The notes beneath the pieces were generated by a model, which was not told where the DNA came from, searched no databases, and saw only the letters and a list, made by a program, of their open reading frames with translations. Shown piece by piece: positions 1 through 7,691 of a DNA stretch of 15,987 nt (positions are counted from its first letter, which is position 1; the number at the start of each line of letters is the position of its first letter). Location of the stretch: contig DQSP01000163.1 in the NCBI GenBank assembly GCA_015663215.1, positions 1 to 15,987 on the forward strand, written 5' to 3'. The position numbers and the translations under genes were made by a program. Origin of the DNA: Sulfurimonas sp. GTDB lineage: Bacteria; Campylobacterota; Campylobacteria; Campylobacterales; Sulfurimonadaceae.

Positions 1-79
1 TATTTGAATTTTTAAAAATAGTTATTAATTTAATCCTACTAAGATAAACTAGTTGAATACTATAATTAAAGCAGATATA

Positions 80-1213
80 ATGAAAATTGAAACACTTAAA
101 TATGAAAATAAACAATGGCAAATAGATGAAAATATTTTAGATAGAAATAAAATAGATATTGTTTTTATTTTTGGAGATAGAGAAAGTATTAAAGAAAAAG
201 AAACTTATGCTTCTTTACGTAAGATTTATGCAGATGCCCATATTGTTGGTTGTTCCTCTAGTGGTAATATTTTAGGAGATGAGTTAAGTGAGGCTTCAAT
301 TGTAGGGACAGCCATTTCATTTGTAACGAGTAATGTTCAAGTAGCTGTAAAAGATTTTTTAACTACTGATAACCAAGAAAGTATTGCTAAAGAGTTAATA
401 GAAGAGCTTCCTAAAGAAAAGTTAAAACATATTTTTGTTCTTTCAGATGGACTAAATATGAATGGTTCTTTTTTAGCAAAAGGAGCAAATGATGCTGTAG
501 ACTCAACAGTGTCTATCACAGGTGGGTTAGCAGGTGATGGCATGGAGTTTAAAGAGACTTGGGTTGTGGCTAATGATGTGGCAAAACAAAACCGTTTAAT
601 AGCAGTTGGTTTTTATGGAGATGACTTAGTTGCAAGTGCTGGGTGCTATGCTGGGTGGGAAGAATTTGGTATTTTTCGTCGTATTACAAAATCTACAGGA
701 AATATTGTTTATGAAATAGATGGAGAACCAGCATTGGACTTATATAAAAAATATTTGGGAGAATACGCTAAACAATTACCCAGTACTGGGCTTGAGTTTC
801 CGTTTAATGTGAAAGAGGAAAAGGACTCAGTAGCTGTTATTCGTTCGGTCTTAGCCATAGATGAAGAATCAAAATCACTCATATTTGCAGGAGATGTACT
901 TGAAGGCTCTTATGCTCGTTTAATGAAGAGTGATATAGATGGATTGATAGATGGTTCAGAAATGGCAGCGAGTAGTATTAATCAGCATAATGAAAGTGAT
1001 GCCTTAGGCTTAGTGGTTTCATGTGTGGGAAGACGTGTGGTTTTAAATCAACTTACCGAAGAAGAATTAGAAGTCATTAGTGAGACTTTAGGTAAAAATG
1101 TACAGTTGACAGGTTTTTACTCTTACGGAGAACTAGCACCTCATTCAAATGAAATTTTATCATGTCAGTTGCATAATCAAACGATGACATTGACTGTTAT
1201 TTATGAAGATTAG
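80..1213 (+). CDS. FIST-domain sensor protein (NosP-like candidate)
   Basis: FIST-domain proteins bind small ligands; a subgroup called NosP binds haem and nitric oxide and modulates a neighbouring histidine kinase. Seen here: an N-terminal FIST half with the GCSSSG motif and a later [10 protein letters not shown] segment, then a FIST_C half ending in the typical GFYSYGE motif close to the C-terminus. There is no signal peptide or membrane segment, so it should be cytoplasmic. I chose ATG at 80, giving about 377 residues. An in-frame TTG at 53 would add nine residues, but a possible -10 element (TAAGAT, 40-45) would place the transcript start near that TTG. Neither start has a strong ribosome binding site. 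The hybrid kinase begins 2 bp after the stop, so the two are almost certainly co-transcribed and functionally paired. The family call is firm; NO or haem binding is inference. Confidence 0.88.
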   Translation: MKIETLKYENKQWQIDENILDRNKIDIVFIFGDRESIKEKETYASLRKIYADAHIVGCSSSGNILGDELSEASIVGTAISFVTSNVQVAVKDFLTTDNQESIAKELIEELPKEKLKHIFVLSDGLNMNGSFLAKGANDAVDSTVSITGGLAGDGMEFKETWVVANDVAKQNRLIAVGFYGDDLVASAGCYAGWEEFGIFRRITKSTGNIVYEIDGEPALDLYKKYLGEYAKQLPSTGLEFPFNVKEEKDSVAVIRSVLAIDEESKSLIFAGDVLEGSYARLMKSDIDGLIDGSEMAASSINQHNESDALGLVVSCVGRRVVLNQLTEEELEVISETLGKNVQLTGFYSYGELAPHSNEILSCQLHNQTMTLTVIYED

Positions 1214-1215
1214 CC

Positions 1216-4107
1216 ATGAATAGATTATTAAAACGTCAAATCAAAAGAATTTTTGGTAAAGATTTTGTGCTGAATAGCTTAGATGAAAATATGAAAAAAA
1301 TTTTAGAAAATGTAGATGAATCCTATGATGACTATGATAAAGAGAAACGCTTTTTAAAGCATACCATTACTATAAATTCAGAAGAATTAATGGAACTGTA
1401 TGAAAAATTAGAAAAGCATAATGTATCATTGAAAGATGAGGTAAATGAGAAGTCATTGCTGTTGAAGCAATACAAAGATGCCATTGATGAAACGATGATT
1501 GTTTCTAAAACAGATACATCAGGTAGAATCACCTATGTTAACCAAACCTTTTGTGACTTAAGTGGCTATAGTGAAAAAGAGTTGATAGGACATTCACACA
1601 GTATTGTAAGACATGAAGATGAATCATCCGAAAATTTTGAAAAACTTTGGACTACGATTAGTTCTAGAAGCTCTTGGCATGGTGAGTTAAAAAATAGAGC
1701 TAAAGATGGCTCAACTTATTATGTAGATGCTAATATTTTTCCTCTATTAGATAAAAAAAATGAGATTTTGGAATATATAGCAATTCGTACTAACATTACA
1801 CAGCGTGTTGAAATAGAAAAAAGACTAGAGAAAGAACACCGTTATAATGAAATGCTATTTAATGACCAAGAAAATATTGTATTTACAGCAAGTAGAACAT
1901 TAGGGGTAATTAGAGCGAACAAGAGCTTTTTAAAAACATTAGGTTTTAAAACGATAGAAGATTTTAAATTACAGCATGAGTGTATTTGTGAACTTTTCAT
2001 CCTGAAAAAAGGTTTCTTAGAAGTTTCAACAAATGAAAAACATTGGACTAAAGATGTATATTTAGAACCAAAAAAACAGCATAAAGCCATTATGCTCAAT
2101 AGAGATAATGAAGAAAGAATATATTCGGTTCTTTTAAATAGTATTGATTTTGATGATGAAGAATTTACGATTGCGAGTTTTACAGATATTACTCAGCTAG
2201 AAGAAGCCCGTCAATTAGCTGAAAAGTCAGAAAAGTTAAAGTCTGAATTTATGGCAAATATGTCTCATGAAATTCGCACTCCTATGAATGGAATTGTTGG
2301 GTTTACAGACTTACTTTTGAAAAGTGACTTAAGCCTTAAACAAAAACAATTTACTTCAAATATTAAAAGTTCAACTTCGATTCTTTTAAAAATAATTAAC
2401 GATATTTTAGATTTTTCTAAAATTGAGAGTGGTCACCTTGAATTAGATCTTGTTGAGACCAATCCTTTTATTGATATACGAAAGACGATGAGTATTTTTC
2501 AAGGACAAGCACGTAGTAAAGATATATCCCTTATTATTAACATAGATGCCTTAGTCAGTGAGTGTATAATAATGGACAAATTGCGTGTTATTCAAATTTT
2601 GACCAATTTAATTAATAATGCACTTAAATTTACACCTGAGCAAGGTACTGTTGTTCTTAGCATAAAATCTATAGCATCAAATAATAATAAAGAAAAACTT
2701 CATTTTTGTGTGGAAGATACTGGAATAGGTATACCTCAAAATAGATTAGAGAGTATTTTTCAATCTTTTGTACAAGCAGATACAGGTACGACAAGAAATT
2801 TTGGAGGAACGGGGCTTGGACTCAGTATTTCAGCTTCTCTTTGTCAGCTCATGGGTAGCAACTTAAATGTTGAAAGTGAAGAAGGGAAAGGTAGTAAGTT
2901 TTTCTTTGAACTTGAATTTGATGTTTGTAATAACATGCCTACTCTTGCTAGTAAAAACAACCATAGAACGATTTATCTTGTAGACAGTACGGAGGATATT
3001 TATTCTGATATTCTTACGCAACTTAGGCACTTTAAATTAAACATAGTATTGATTAGTTTTGAGGACTTACTTTGCAGTGATGAGAAGAATAGAATGGTTA
3101 TTACTTTTAATCATCGTCACTATCGACCTCTATTGGCGAACAGTTCAAAAATTATACTTATTGATCAAAGTAAAGAAGCCTACACCTTAGTGGAAAAAGA
3201 GGACATTGTTTATCATATTGGAATGTATGATGAGGCTGCTTCCATACTTTATAATGCTATTTTAGAATATAATGAACGACCCGATACTCAAATAAGTGGC
3301 AAAGTGAGAGATAAAATGGATTTAAAAATCTTAGTGGCAGAAGATTATGAGATGAATCGAATTTTAATTGAAGAGATGCTTCTGTCCTATAATGTTGTGC
3401 TTGATTTTGCAATGAATGGAGCAGAAGCTGTAGAAAAAGTAAAAAATTCTGTTTATGATTTAATATTTATGGACATTAATATGCCTATTATGAATGGGTT
3501 AGATGCAACTAAAATCATACGAGAAGAACAAAAGAGTACCATCCCTATTGTGGCACTTACGGCGAATGCATTAGAAGGAGATAGGGAACGTTTCTTAAAT
3601 CAAGGAATGGATGAATATATTTCTAAGCCTATTGATATTAATTTGTTGGATGCACTGTTAAAAAAGTATCAAATACTCAAAGATAGTAAAGAAGCTTCTA
3701 GTCCTGATGTGATTGAAGACGCTGTTGAGAATGATGGTTTAGAGATACAAGTATTTGTTGATGCTTTGGTGGCTGCTAAGGAAAGTATGCATTTTTCTAT
3801 TCCTATTATTATTCGTCTTTTCAACTCTTTTTTACCCAATGCTATTAAAAACATAGAAGCATTAAAAGTAGCCCAAGAAGAGAATAATTTGAAGCTTATT
3901 TATGAAAGAGCTCATGCCTTAAGAGGCATAGCCCTTTCTTTAAAATTTTCTATGATTGCTGAGCTGTGTGATACTTTAGAGTATGCAGCTAAAGAAGAAA
4001 AAGAGATAGATTATAAAAGTTTGATTGTAGAAGTTACTAAGGACATTAAGTATTTAGAAGAAAATTCTGAGCGAATTATTGAAAAGTTAGAAAGAACTGA
4101 GGCATAA
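1216..4107 (+). CDS. Hybrid sensor histidine kinase (PAS-PAS-HisKA-HATPase-REC-HPt)
   Basis: This 963-residue phosphorelay kinase has no obvious transmembrane helix, so it is probably cytoplasmic and takes its signal through its PAS domains or a partner. Visible in order: a charged, helical N-terminus (1-90); a PAS domain (about 90-195); a weaker PAS-like region (about 210-330); HisKA with the MSHEIRTP box, phospho-acceptor His351; and a HATPase with an N box (NLINNALKF), G1 (DTGIGIP) and G2 (GGTGLGLS). Next come a degenerate receiver-like segment (about 605-690), a canonical receiver (acceptor Asp753 in FMDINMP, Lys in SKPID) and a C-terminal HPt domain (His900 in RAHALRG). The start lies 2 bp after the FIST gene. 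The likely phosphate route is H351 to D753 to H900 and then to a separate response regulator; the REC-PP2C protein encoded convergently is the obvious candidate (inference). Confidence 0.93.
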   Translation: MNRLLKRQIKRIFGKDFVLNSLDENMKKILENVDESYDDYDKEKRFLKHTITINSEELMELYEKLEKHNVSLKDEVNEKSLLLKQYKDAIDETMIVSKTDTSGRITYVNQTFCDLSGYSEKELIGHSHSIVRHEDESSENFEKLWTTISSRSSWHGELKNRAKDGSTYYVDANIFPLLDKKNEILEYIAIRTNITQRVEIEKRLEKEHRYNEMLFNDQENIVFTASRTLGVIRANKSFLKTLGFKTIEDFKLQHECICELFILKKGFLEVSTNEKHWTKDVYLEPKKQHKAIMLNRDNEERIYSVLLNSIDFDDEEFTIASFTDITQLEEARQLAEKSEKLKSEFMANMSHEIRTPMNGIVGFTDLLLKSDLSLKQKQFTSNIKSSTSILLKIINDILDFSKIESGHLELDLVETNPFIDIRKTMSIFQGQARSKDISLIINIDALVSECIIMDKLRVIQILTNLINNALKFTPEQGTVVLSIKSIASNNNKEKLHFCVEDTGIGIPQNRLESIFQSFVQADTGTTRNFGGTGLGLSISASLCQLMGSNLNVESEEGKGSKFFFELEFDVCNNMPTLASKNNHRTIYLVDSTEDIYSDILTQLRHFKLNIVLISFEDLLCSDEKNRMVITFNHRHYRPLLANSSKIILIDQSKEAYTLVEKEDIVYHIGMYDEAASILYNAILEYNERPDTQISGKVRDKMDLKILVAEDYEMNRILIEEMLLSYNVVLDFAMNGAEAVEKVKNSVYDLIFMDINMPIMNGLDATKIIREEQKSTIPIVALTANALEGDRERFLNQGMDEYISKPIDINLLDALLKKYQILKDSKEASSPDVIEDAVENDGLEIQVFVDALVAAKESMHFSIPIIIRLFNSFLPNAIKNIEALKVAQEENNLKLIYERAHALRGIALSLKFSMIAELCDTLEYAAKEEKEIDYKSLIVEVTKDIKYLEENSERIIEKLERTEA

Positions 4108-4111
4108 TTAT

Positions 4112-4160
4112 TTGTATGAATCTAAGTGAAAATATATAAATTCATCTAAAATTCATACAA
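4112..4160. repeat. Inverted repeat with 10-bp perfect arms
   Basis: TTGTATGAAT (4112-4121) and ATTCATACAA (4151-4160) are perfect reverse complements around a 29-nt loop, starting 4 bp after the hybrid kinase stop codon. It may act in termination or transcript-end protection for the kinase message, but no clear run of T follows it, so it is not a textbook intrinsic terminator. Confidence 0.6.
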
Positions 4161-4178
4161 TGGTTCTATAATCTAATT

Positions 4179-4204
4179 ATCTTTAAGACATCAAACTTAA
4201 AGAT
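4179..4204. repeat. Inverted repeat with 9-bp perfect arms
   Basis: ATCTTTAAG (4179-4187) pairs perfectly with CTTAAAGAT (4196-4204) across an 8-nt loop. It abuts the next, longer stem with no spacer. A TATAAT-like -10 box lies at 4167-4172, about 7 bp upstream of the left arm, so a short + strand transcript could start here (inference). Confidence 0.6.
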
Positions 4205-4267
4205 GTGAAAACCTCGAACTCCTTTAGTTCTACTCTTTTTAAAGTAAAATGTCATAGAGGTTTTCAC
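4205..4267. repeat. Inverted repeat with 11-bp perfect arms enclosing small hairpins
   Basis: GTGAAAACCTC (4205-4215) and GAGGTTTTCAC (4257-4267) are perfect reverse complements. Directly inside the left arm is a 5-bp hairpin (GAACT 4216-4220 with AGTTC 4226-4230), then a 4-bp one (TACT 4231-4234 with AGTA 4243-4246), giving a possible multibranched fold. It could be a bidirectional terminator for the converging genes or part of a structured RNA. The only T run nearby (4299-4305) is about 30 nt away, which argues against a simple terminator on the + strand. Confidence 0.6.
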
Positions 4268-4310
4268 GATAACTATTAAATTCCAAATCTTTTATTAATT
4301 TTTTTACTTA

Positions 4311-5486
4311 CTATTTAGCCTGAATAACTAAAACAGTAACATCATCATTTTGCACATCAATAAAAGCATGAAATGCTTCTAAAATTACATCTATTTGTGT
4401 TTTGGCATCATAGTGTTGGGTGACATCATAAATACCATCTAATCTGTTACCATACATGACACCATTTTCATTTTCACACTCAATAATACCATCAGTATAG
4501 AGAAAAAGATTGTCACCTGATTTAAAGGGAGCAGATATTACACCATAAGGAAGTCCAGATTGGATACCAATTGGTATGCCTTTGGTTTTTCCACTATGTG
4601 CAAACTCTGGTCTGTTCAAGGGGTCAAAGTGACCTGCGTTGACAGATTCTATAATCCCTGTCTCATGATTATATCTTAGAAATAGAGCTGTAATAAACAT
4701 ACTACCCTCTAGGTTGTCATCTGAAAAAACGGTATTAATTCTCTCTACCTCTTTTCCAAAATCATCACTACCTTTCATAAACTCCATTCGTGCTAATGAT
4801 CTAAACTGCATGGAGACTAAAGCCGAAGCAAACCCATGCCCAGAGACATCTGCCATGATAAAAACTGTATATTTCTCAGATGCTGTTTTAAAAACATCAA
4901 GATAGTCTCCACCCACTTTACTAGCAGAAATACAAGAGCCATAAACAGAAAACTCTTCACAGTTTGGATAAGTTTTGGGAATGAGTCGTTGTTGAATTTC
5001 ACGTGCGAGTTCTAGCTCCTGTTCTACCTGTGCAAACTCTTTGAGTTGCTTCTCTTTTTTAGAAACTTCTTCCTCTAATCGTTGATTAAAGTGCTGTTGT
5101 AAGTCATTGAATTTTTTGAGCTTTAAGAGATTGTTTACTTTGAAACGGAGTTCTACAACATCAATGGGTTTAAGTAAAAAATCTTCTGCTCCAAGTTTAA
5201 GTGCTTGATAACGCTCTTCTGTTTTAGCAGTAGCAACAATTACGGGTATATAACGAAACTTTTCATCTGATTTTAAAATTTTAAGTACTTCTAGCCCATC
5301 TAATTCTGGTATGGACAAATCAAGAATAATTAAATCAATAGGACGAGTCTTTACATAGTTTAAGGCTTTAAAACCATTGAGTGCTGAGATGATTTCAATA
5401 TCTTCTAGTTCACATAAAGAGAGTTCTAAAATTTCTAAATTCAATGGTTCATCATCAACAATTAATATATGGTTTATGTTAGTCAT
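4311..5486 (-). CDS. Response regulator with PP2C/SpoIIE-type serine phosphatase output
   Basis: This 391-residue protein should dephosphorylate a phospho-STAS protein when its receiver is phosphorylated, as in RsbU/HsbR-type partner switches. The receiver (about 5-120) has the acidic pair Asp11-Asp12, acceptor Asp56 in ILDLSIP, Thr86 and Lys106 in LLKPID. A Glu/Lys/Gln-rich coiled-coil linker follows (about 120-165). The PP2C domain (about 170-390) shows metal-binding aspartates in GGDYLD (Asp194), ADVSGHG (Asp213), TDGIIE (Asp332) and NDDVTVLV near the end. ATG at 5486 is preceded by an AAGATAAGC stretch that can serve as ribosome binding site. The gene faces the hybrid kinase, which lacks a response regulator of its own, and is divergent from the STAS and HATPase genes, the expected substrate and kinase. 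The domain call is firm; the partners are inferred from position. Confidence 0.93.
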   Translation of the reverse strand: MTNINHILIVDDEPLNLEILELSLCELEDIEIISALNGFKALNYVKTRPIDLIILDLSIPELDGLEVLKILKSDEKFRYIPVIVATAKTEERYQALKLGAEDFLLKPIDVVELRFKVNNLLKLKKFNDLQQHFNQRLEEEVSKKEKQLKEFAQVEQELELAREIQQRLIPKTYPNCEEFSVYGSCISASKVGGDYLDVFKTASEKYTVFIMADVSGHGFASALVSMQFRSLARMEFMKGSDDFGKEVERINTVFSDDNLEGSMFITALFLRYNHETGIIESVNAGHFDPLNRPEFAHSGKTKGIPIGIQSGLPYGVISAPFKSGDNLFLYTDGIIECENENGVMYGNRLDGIYDVTQHYDAKTQIDVILEAFHAFIDVQNDDVTVLVIQAK

Positions 5487-5508
5487 TTGCTTATCTTTAT
5501 ATTTGATT

Positions 5509-5521
5509 TAGAATAATTCTA
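5509..5521. promoter_or_regulatory. 13-bp palindrome, possible operator
   Basis: TAGAAT-A-ATTCTA is a perfect odd-centred palindrome. It overlaps the candidate promoter of the minus-strand phosphatase gene. Such palindromes arise easily in AT-rich DNA, so an operator role is only a suggestion. Confidence 0.3.
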
Positions 5522-5582
5522 TCATAATTACAATAAACATCTTTTAAAAAAATTAAATTATTTATTTAATAAATTTTTAATA

Positions 5583-5597
5583 AATTAGAATCTAATT
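5583..5597. promoter_or_regulatory. 15-bp palindrome, possible operator
   Basis: AATTAGA-A-TCTAATT is a perfect odd-centred palindrome. It shares the TTAGA half-site start with the palindrome at 5509-5521, about 75 bp away. It may be a binding site for a dimeric regulator; chance is also possible in this composition. Confidence 0.3.
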
Positions 5598-5765
5598 ATA
5601 TAGAACATCCTCAAATTACTTATGTTTGAATAAGTTTTTAAAATATTACAAAATCATTTAATTTGAAAATAAAGTGACTTATTTAGAAAATAGTTAAATA
5701 AATAAAGCTAGTTATTAATGTAAAATAAATAAAATATATTAAACAAATATACCAAGGATATAAAT

Positions 5766-6086
5766 ATGAAAATTTCAATAGAAAATTCAAATAATGTAAA
5801 AATAATTACTCTAAATGTAGAAAAATTTGATGTAGTGAACATGCAAGAGATTAAAAAAGCAATTGATGCTGAGATTAAGAATAATCCTTCTGATGTGTTA
5901 ATTAACTTCTCAAATGTTAGCTTTGTCGACAGTTCAGGACTCTCTGTGATTGTCTCTGTGTTTAAACAACTGAATGGTTTAGAGCATAAGTTAGAGCTTT
6001 GTGGACTTCAAGCACAGCCGATGGAGCTTTTAGAGATTACTCAACTTCATAAAATCTTTACTATTGTTGATTCTTGTAACGCTTAA
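5766..6086 (+). CDS. STAS-domain protein (anti-anti-sigma factor-like)
   Basis: This 106-residue, single-domain STAS protein belongs to the SpoIIAA/RsbV family. In partner switches such a protein is phosphorylated on a serine by an RsbW-type kinase and dephosphorylated by a PP2C phosphatase; the unphosphorylated form binds the kinase or another target. The family signature SFVDSSGLS is present, with Asp55 and the likely phospho-acceptor Ser56. The start has a clear AAGGA ribosome binding site 7 bp upstream. It is the first gene of the long + operon and lies 11 bp before the HATPase kinase gene, its expected partner. No sigma factor gene is in the window, so the final target is unknown. Confidence 0.92.
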   Translation: MKISIENSNNVKIITLNVEKFDVVNMQEIKKAIDAEIKNNPSDVLINFSNVSFVDSSGLSVIVSVFKQLNGLEHKLELCGLQAQPMELLEITQLHKIFTIVDSCNA

Positions 6087-6097
6087 GAGATCATATT

Positions 6098-6487
6098 ATG
6101 CAGGACAGACTGATTATTGGCTCTGAGCTTGAATCATTAACTATTGTATATGAATGGATTGAAAAGTCTTTAGCCAATAAGATAAGCCCAAAGAAGTTAC
6201 GAGATGTTCTTTTGGTGGCTCAAGAGATGGTGACAAACTCTATTATTCATGGAAATAGCAATGATGCCAGTAAATCTGTCATTATTGAAATGGATACAAG
6301 CGAAACAGTTATTAAAATTATTATAGAAGACGAAGGTCAAGGCATTAAAAAACTTCCAAGTAAAGAAGAAGCAGAAGAGTTAGACTACTTAGCAGAAAAT
6401 GGACGAGGATTAAAACTGGCTGTTCTCATGACTGATAGTATTAAACTTGACTCAAATAAAATAGAATTATTATTTATAAAGGAATAA
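6098..6487 (+). CDS. RsbW-like HATPase serine kinase / anti-sigma-type switch protein
   Basis: This 129-residue GHKL ATPase domain protein has the size and form of RsbW/SpoIIAB. The N box is seen as AQEMVTNSIIHGN (Glu43, Asn47), G1 as DEGQGI (Asp78) and G2 as NGRGLKL (Gly102, Gly104). It should phosphorylate the STAS protein encoded just upstream. The start is 11 bp after the STAS stop, with an AAGAGA ribosome binding site. The next gene, a sugar-nucleotide pyrophosphorylase, starts 2 bp after its stop, so the switch is translationally tied to the polysaccharide genes. Whether it also sequesters a sigma factor elsewhere or acts directly on a polysaccharide protein cannot be told from sequence. 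Confidence 0.88.
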   Translation: MQDRLIIGSELESLTIVYEWIEKSLANKISPKKLRDVLLVAQEMVTNSIIHGNSNDASKSVIIEMDTSETVIKIIIEDEGQGIKKLPSKEEAEELDYLAENGRGLKLAVLMTDSIKLDSNKIELLFIKE

Positions 6488-6489
6488 AA

Positions 6490-7668
6490 ATGAAAGCAGT
6501 TATATTAGCAGGGGGAAAAGGTACGCGTGTACGACCTTTAACCTACTTACTTCCAAAACCTATGGTACCTATTGTAGAGAGACCGATTATGAGTTTCTTA
6601 CTTGACTTACTTAAAAAACATGATTTCAATGAAGTTATTGTAACTGTGGGGTACATGGCAAATACCATTGAAGACCATTATAAAAATGGTGCAGACTATG
6701 GAATGCAAATTGCTTACTCTTTAGAGGGTAAGCTTGAAGAGGGTGAGATAGTTCCTGTGGGACTTGGTTCTGCTGGTGGACTTAAAAAAGTTCAAGACTA
6801 TTCTAAGTTTTTTGATGAGCCATTTTTAGTAATTTGTGGTGATGCACTCATCGACCTTGATTTTACAGCTGCTATGGAGTTTCATAAAAAGAACAATGCG
6901 ACGGCTACGGTTATCTGTAAAGAAGTTCCAAAAGATGAAGTTTACAAATATGGTGTAGTTGTAACTGATGAGAATAACAAAGTACTTTCATTTCAAGAAA
7001 AACCAAAAGTAGAAGAAGCAAAGTCAAATATTATTAATACAGGTATTTACATTTTTAATCCTGAAGTATTTGATTACATTCCTGATGATGGTGAGTTTGA
7101 CATTGGTGGAGAGCTGTTGCCTTTACTTGTTGAAAAAGGAGAGCCGTTCTATGCAACTGCACCTGAGTTTCAGTGGGTAGATGTTGGTTCAACCAAAGAT
7201 TTCTATGAAGCAAACATCATGCTTGTGAACCAAGAGATTAATGATGTAACCCCTTATGGAAAAGAGATAGCTCCTGGCATTTGGGCTGGAATTAACTGTG
7301 ACATTAACCTTGATGAGGTTGAAGTTACTGCTCCTGTTTACTTTGGTTCAAGCGTTCGTTTGGAAAAAGGTGCAAAAGTGATTGGTCCCTCTATGATTGG
7401 TTCGGGTTCCATCATCAAAGCGAATGCTACAGTTGAAGAGTCGGTAGTACTTGGTTACACAAAAATTAGCTCTCATGCACACATTGAAAAGAAAATTATT
7501 GCAGGAAAATATATTATTAACCCTTTTGGAACATCGGTTGACATAGAAGAGTCGGATATGACTTTCTTAGTTGATGATGCTCGTAAAGAAGAGGGTGCTA
7601 TTAGTGAAGAACAAAAAGAGATTATGGAGATGATTAAAAATATTTCTGAACTGGCTACCAACAGATAG
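6490..7668 (+). CDS. Sugar-1-phosphate nucleotidyltransferase (mannose-1-phosphate guanylyltransferase-like)
   Basis: This 392-residue enzyme should make an NDP-sugar from NTP and a sugar 1-phosphate, supplying precursor for the polymer genes that follow. The nucleotidyltransferase domain (1-245) carries the signature LAGGKGTRVRPLT with PKPMVPI (Lys23), metal ligand Asp118 in CGDALID, FQEKP and the second metal Asp231 in WVDVGS. After it comes a left-handed beta-helix region of hexapeptide-like repeats (about 260-345), then a charged tail of about 40 residues. The order resembles GDP-mannose and ADP-glucose pyrophosphorylases, but substrate specificity cannot be read from the motifs, so the product could also be UDP- or ADP-linked. 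A strong AAAGGAA ribosome binding site precedes ATG at 6490, 2 bp after the upstream stop. Confidence 0.85.
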   Translation: MKAVILAGGKGTRVRPLTYLLPKPMVPIVERPIMSFLLDLLKKHDFNEVIVTVGYMANTIEDHYKNGADYGMQIAYSLEGKLEEGEIVPVGLGSAGGLKKVQDYSKFFDEPFLVICGDALIDLDFTAAMEFHKKNNATATVICKEVPKDEVYKYGVVVTDENNKVLSFQEKPKVEEAKSNIINTGIYIFNPEVFDYIPDDGEFDIGGELLPLLVEKGEPFYATAPEFQWVDVGSTKDFYEANIMLVNQEINDVTPYGKEIAPGIWAGINCDINLDEVEVTAPVYFGSSVRLEKGAKVIGPSMIGSGSIIKANATVEESVVLGYTKISSHAHIEKKIIAGKYIINPFGTSVDIEESDMTFLVDDARKEEGAISEEQKEIMEMIKNISELATNR

Positions 7669-7691
7669 TAAATTTATAAAAGAAAGAAATT

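Larger units (their letters stand above)
5487..5765. promoter_or_regulatory. AT-rich divergent promoter region
   Basis: This 279-bp gap separates the phosphatase gene (-) from the polysaccharide operon (+) and must hold both promoters. It is extremely AT-rich and contains no plausible gene. Candidate -10 elements are TATATT at 5735-5740 for the + operon and TATGAT (complement of 5521-5526) for the - gene; -35 elements are not convincing. A good ribosome binding site, AAGGA at 5754-5758, serves the STAS gene start at 5766. Two odd-centred palindromes lie within it and are listed separately. Confidence 0.5.

Noticed and set aside
4108..4310. Classical intrinsic terminators for the converging kinase and phosphatase genes
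   Set aside because: The stems are real, but none is followed directly by a T tract on the relevant strand, so I list them as inverted repeats and leave function open.
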